Program-made: the position numbers and the translations under genes | Notes under the pieces: model-generated | What the model was told of the DNA's origin: nothing | Databases searched by the model: none | What the model saw: only the letters and a program-made list of their open reading frames with translations | Part shown: positions 63,767 through 64,000 of the stretch, piece by piece | How positions within the stretch are numbered: position 1 is the first letter of the stretch | Layout: each line of letters opens with the position of its first letter | NCBI GenBank assembly: GCA_903824785.1 | Contig: CAIJYD010000106.1 | Span: 25,365-89,364, forward strand | Length of the DNA: 64,000 nucleotides | Direction: 5' to 3' | Source: an uncultured Bacteroidota bacterium | GTDB taxonomy: Bacteria > Bacteroidota > Bacteroidia > Bacteroidales > VadinHA17

Positions 63767-64000
63767 ATTTTGACGTGTTTGTTTATGATCGTTTTTACCA
63801 TGATAAAGTTAATCATTAATAATCATAAAACAACATTTATTATTAAATAATTTAAAATTATTTAACCTGATTTATTCACAAACCTAAAATTAAGCATAAA
63901 ATTTGATTTTTTAGCCAGTGTTTTTTTAGCCGGTGGTTCACGAGTCAGTTTTCAGGATGAGTTTTCAGTTTCATTTTTGCATTCTGCTCCGATTTTGACA
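63767..64000. other. Region upstream of the aldolase, possible operon promoter
   Basis: AT-rich leader of the 30-kb minus-strand run. TAGGTTTG on the minus strand (63879-63886), about 113 bp upstream of the aldolase ATG, matches the Bacteroidota -7 form TAnnTTTG, but no good -33 box is seen. The final 90 bases show two similar short segments (TTTTTTAGCCAGTG and TTTTTTTAGCCGGTGG) and no recognisable gene before the window ends. Confidence 0.3.

Overview
The window looks like chromosomal DNA of a Bacteroidota bacterium (Bacteroidales/Marinilabiliales type, probably a free-living or sediment polysaccharide degrader). The evidence is a susC/susD pair, many secreted carbohydrate enzymes with Tat or lipoprotein signals, a LytS/LytTR regulator pair with a reg_prop sensor, a FISUMP-domain protein, DUF5009 and DUF1080 proteins, low-GC spacers and mostly weak Shine-Dalgarno sequences. 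I saw no rRNA, tRNA, CRISPR array or prophage.

Layout. 1-11.2 kb: a glycan-processing island with a truncated GH106-like hydrolase, a Tat-exported alpha/beta hydrolase, two TIM-barrel sugar isomerase/epimerase-like proteins, an Asp-box beta-propeller lipoprotein, a two-domain thioredoxin and two tandem DUF5009 membrane acyltransferases. 11.2-11.9 kb: a vapBC toxin-antitoxin pair with an inverted-repeat operator. 12.3-17.6 kb: a DUF5107/TPR protein with a strong terminator, a cytosolic Gfo/Idh/MocA oxidoreductase and a FISUMP protein. 18-24.2 kb: a PAS histidine kinase and a LytTR regulator/LytS sensor pair. Two arrays of three 21-bp-spaced repeats flank the PAS kinase and match the LytTR binding consensus in form and sequence. 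24.4-26 kb: a decayed cytochrome-like lipoprotein, yqeY, and a cluster of REP-like hairpins around the tail of an IS200/IS605-type transposase. 26.3-33.3 kb: a sulfatase, a sulfatase remnant, a GH109-like protein, a DUF1573 protein, a URO-D-like protein and a DUF1080 protein.

33.4-63.8 kb is the main feature. Twenty-one genes lie on the minus strand. In transcription order they are a DhnA-type aldolase, an FGGY kinase, a GH109-like oxidoreductase, a DUF2271 lipoprotein, SusC, SusD, three exported oxidoreductases (here A11, A10, A9), a dimethylformamidase-beta-like protein (B2), four oxidoreductases (A8-A5), a second dimethylformamidase-like protein (B1), four more oxidoreductases (A4-A1), an amidohydrolase and a mutarotase-like lipoprotein. 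The eleven A proteins are close paralogues. All carry Tat signals, seven of them with a lipobox cysteine. All have lost the usual Gfo EKP lysine motif, which is NVP or AVP instead. Their cores differ mainly in two short segments, and core relationships do not follow signal-peptide type, which suggests domain shuffling.

Working model (inference): SusCD imports an oligosaccharide, possibly containing amino or amide-substituted sugars. The battery of envelope-anchored A proteins acts on different residues or linkages with tightly bound nicotinamide cofactor. The B proteins and amidohydrolase cleave amide or related bonds. The released sugar is phosphorylated by the FGGY kinase and split by the aldolase. 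Hairpin terminators after susD and after A11 probably step expression down along the array.
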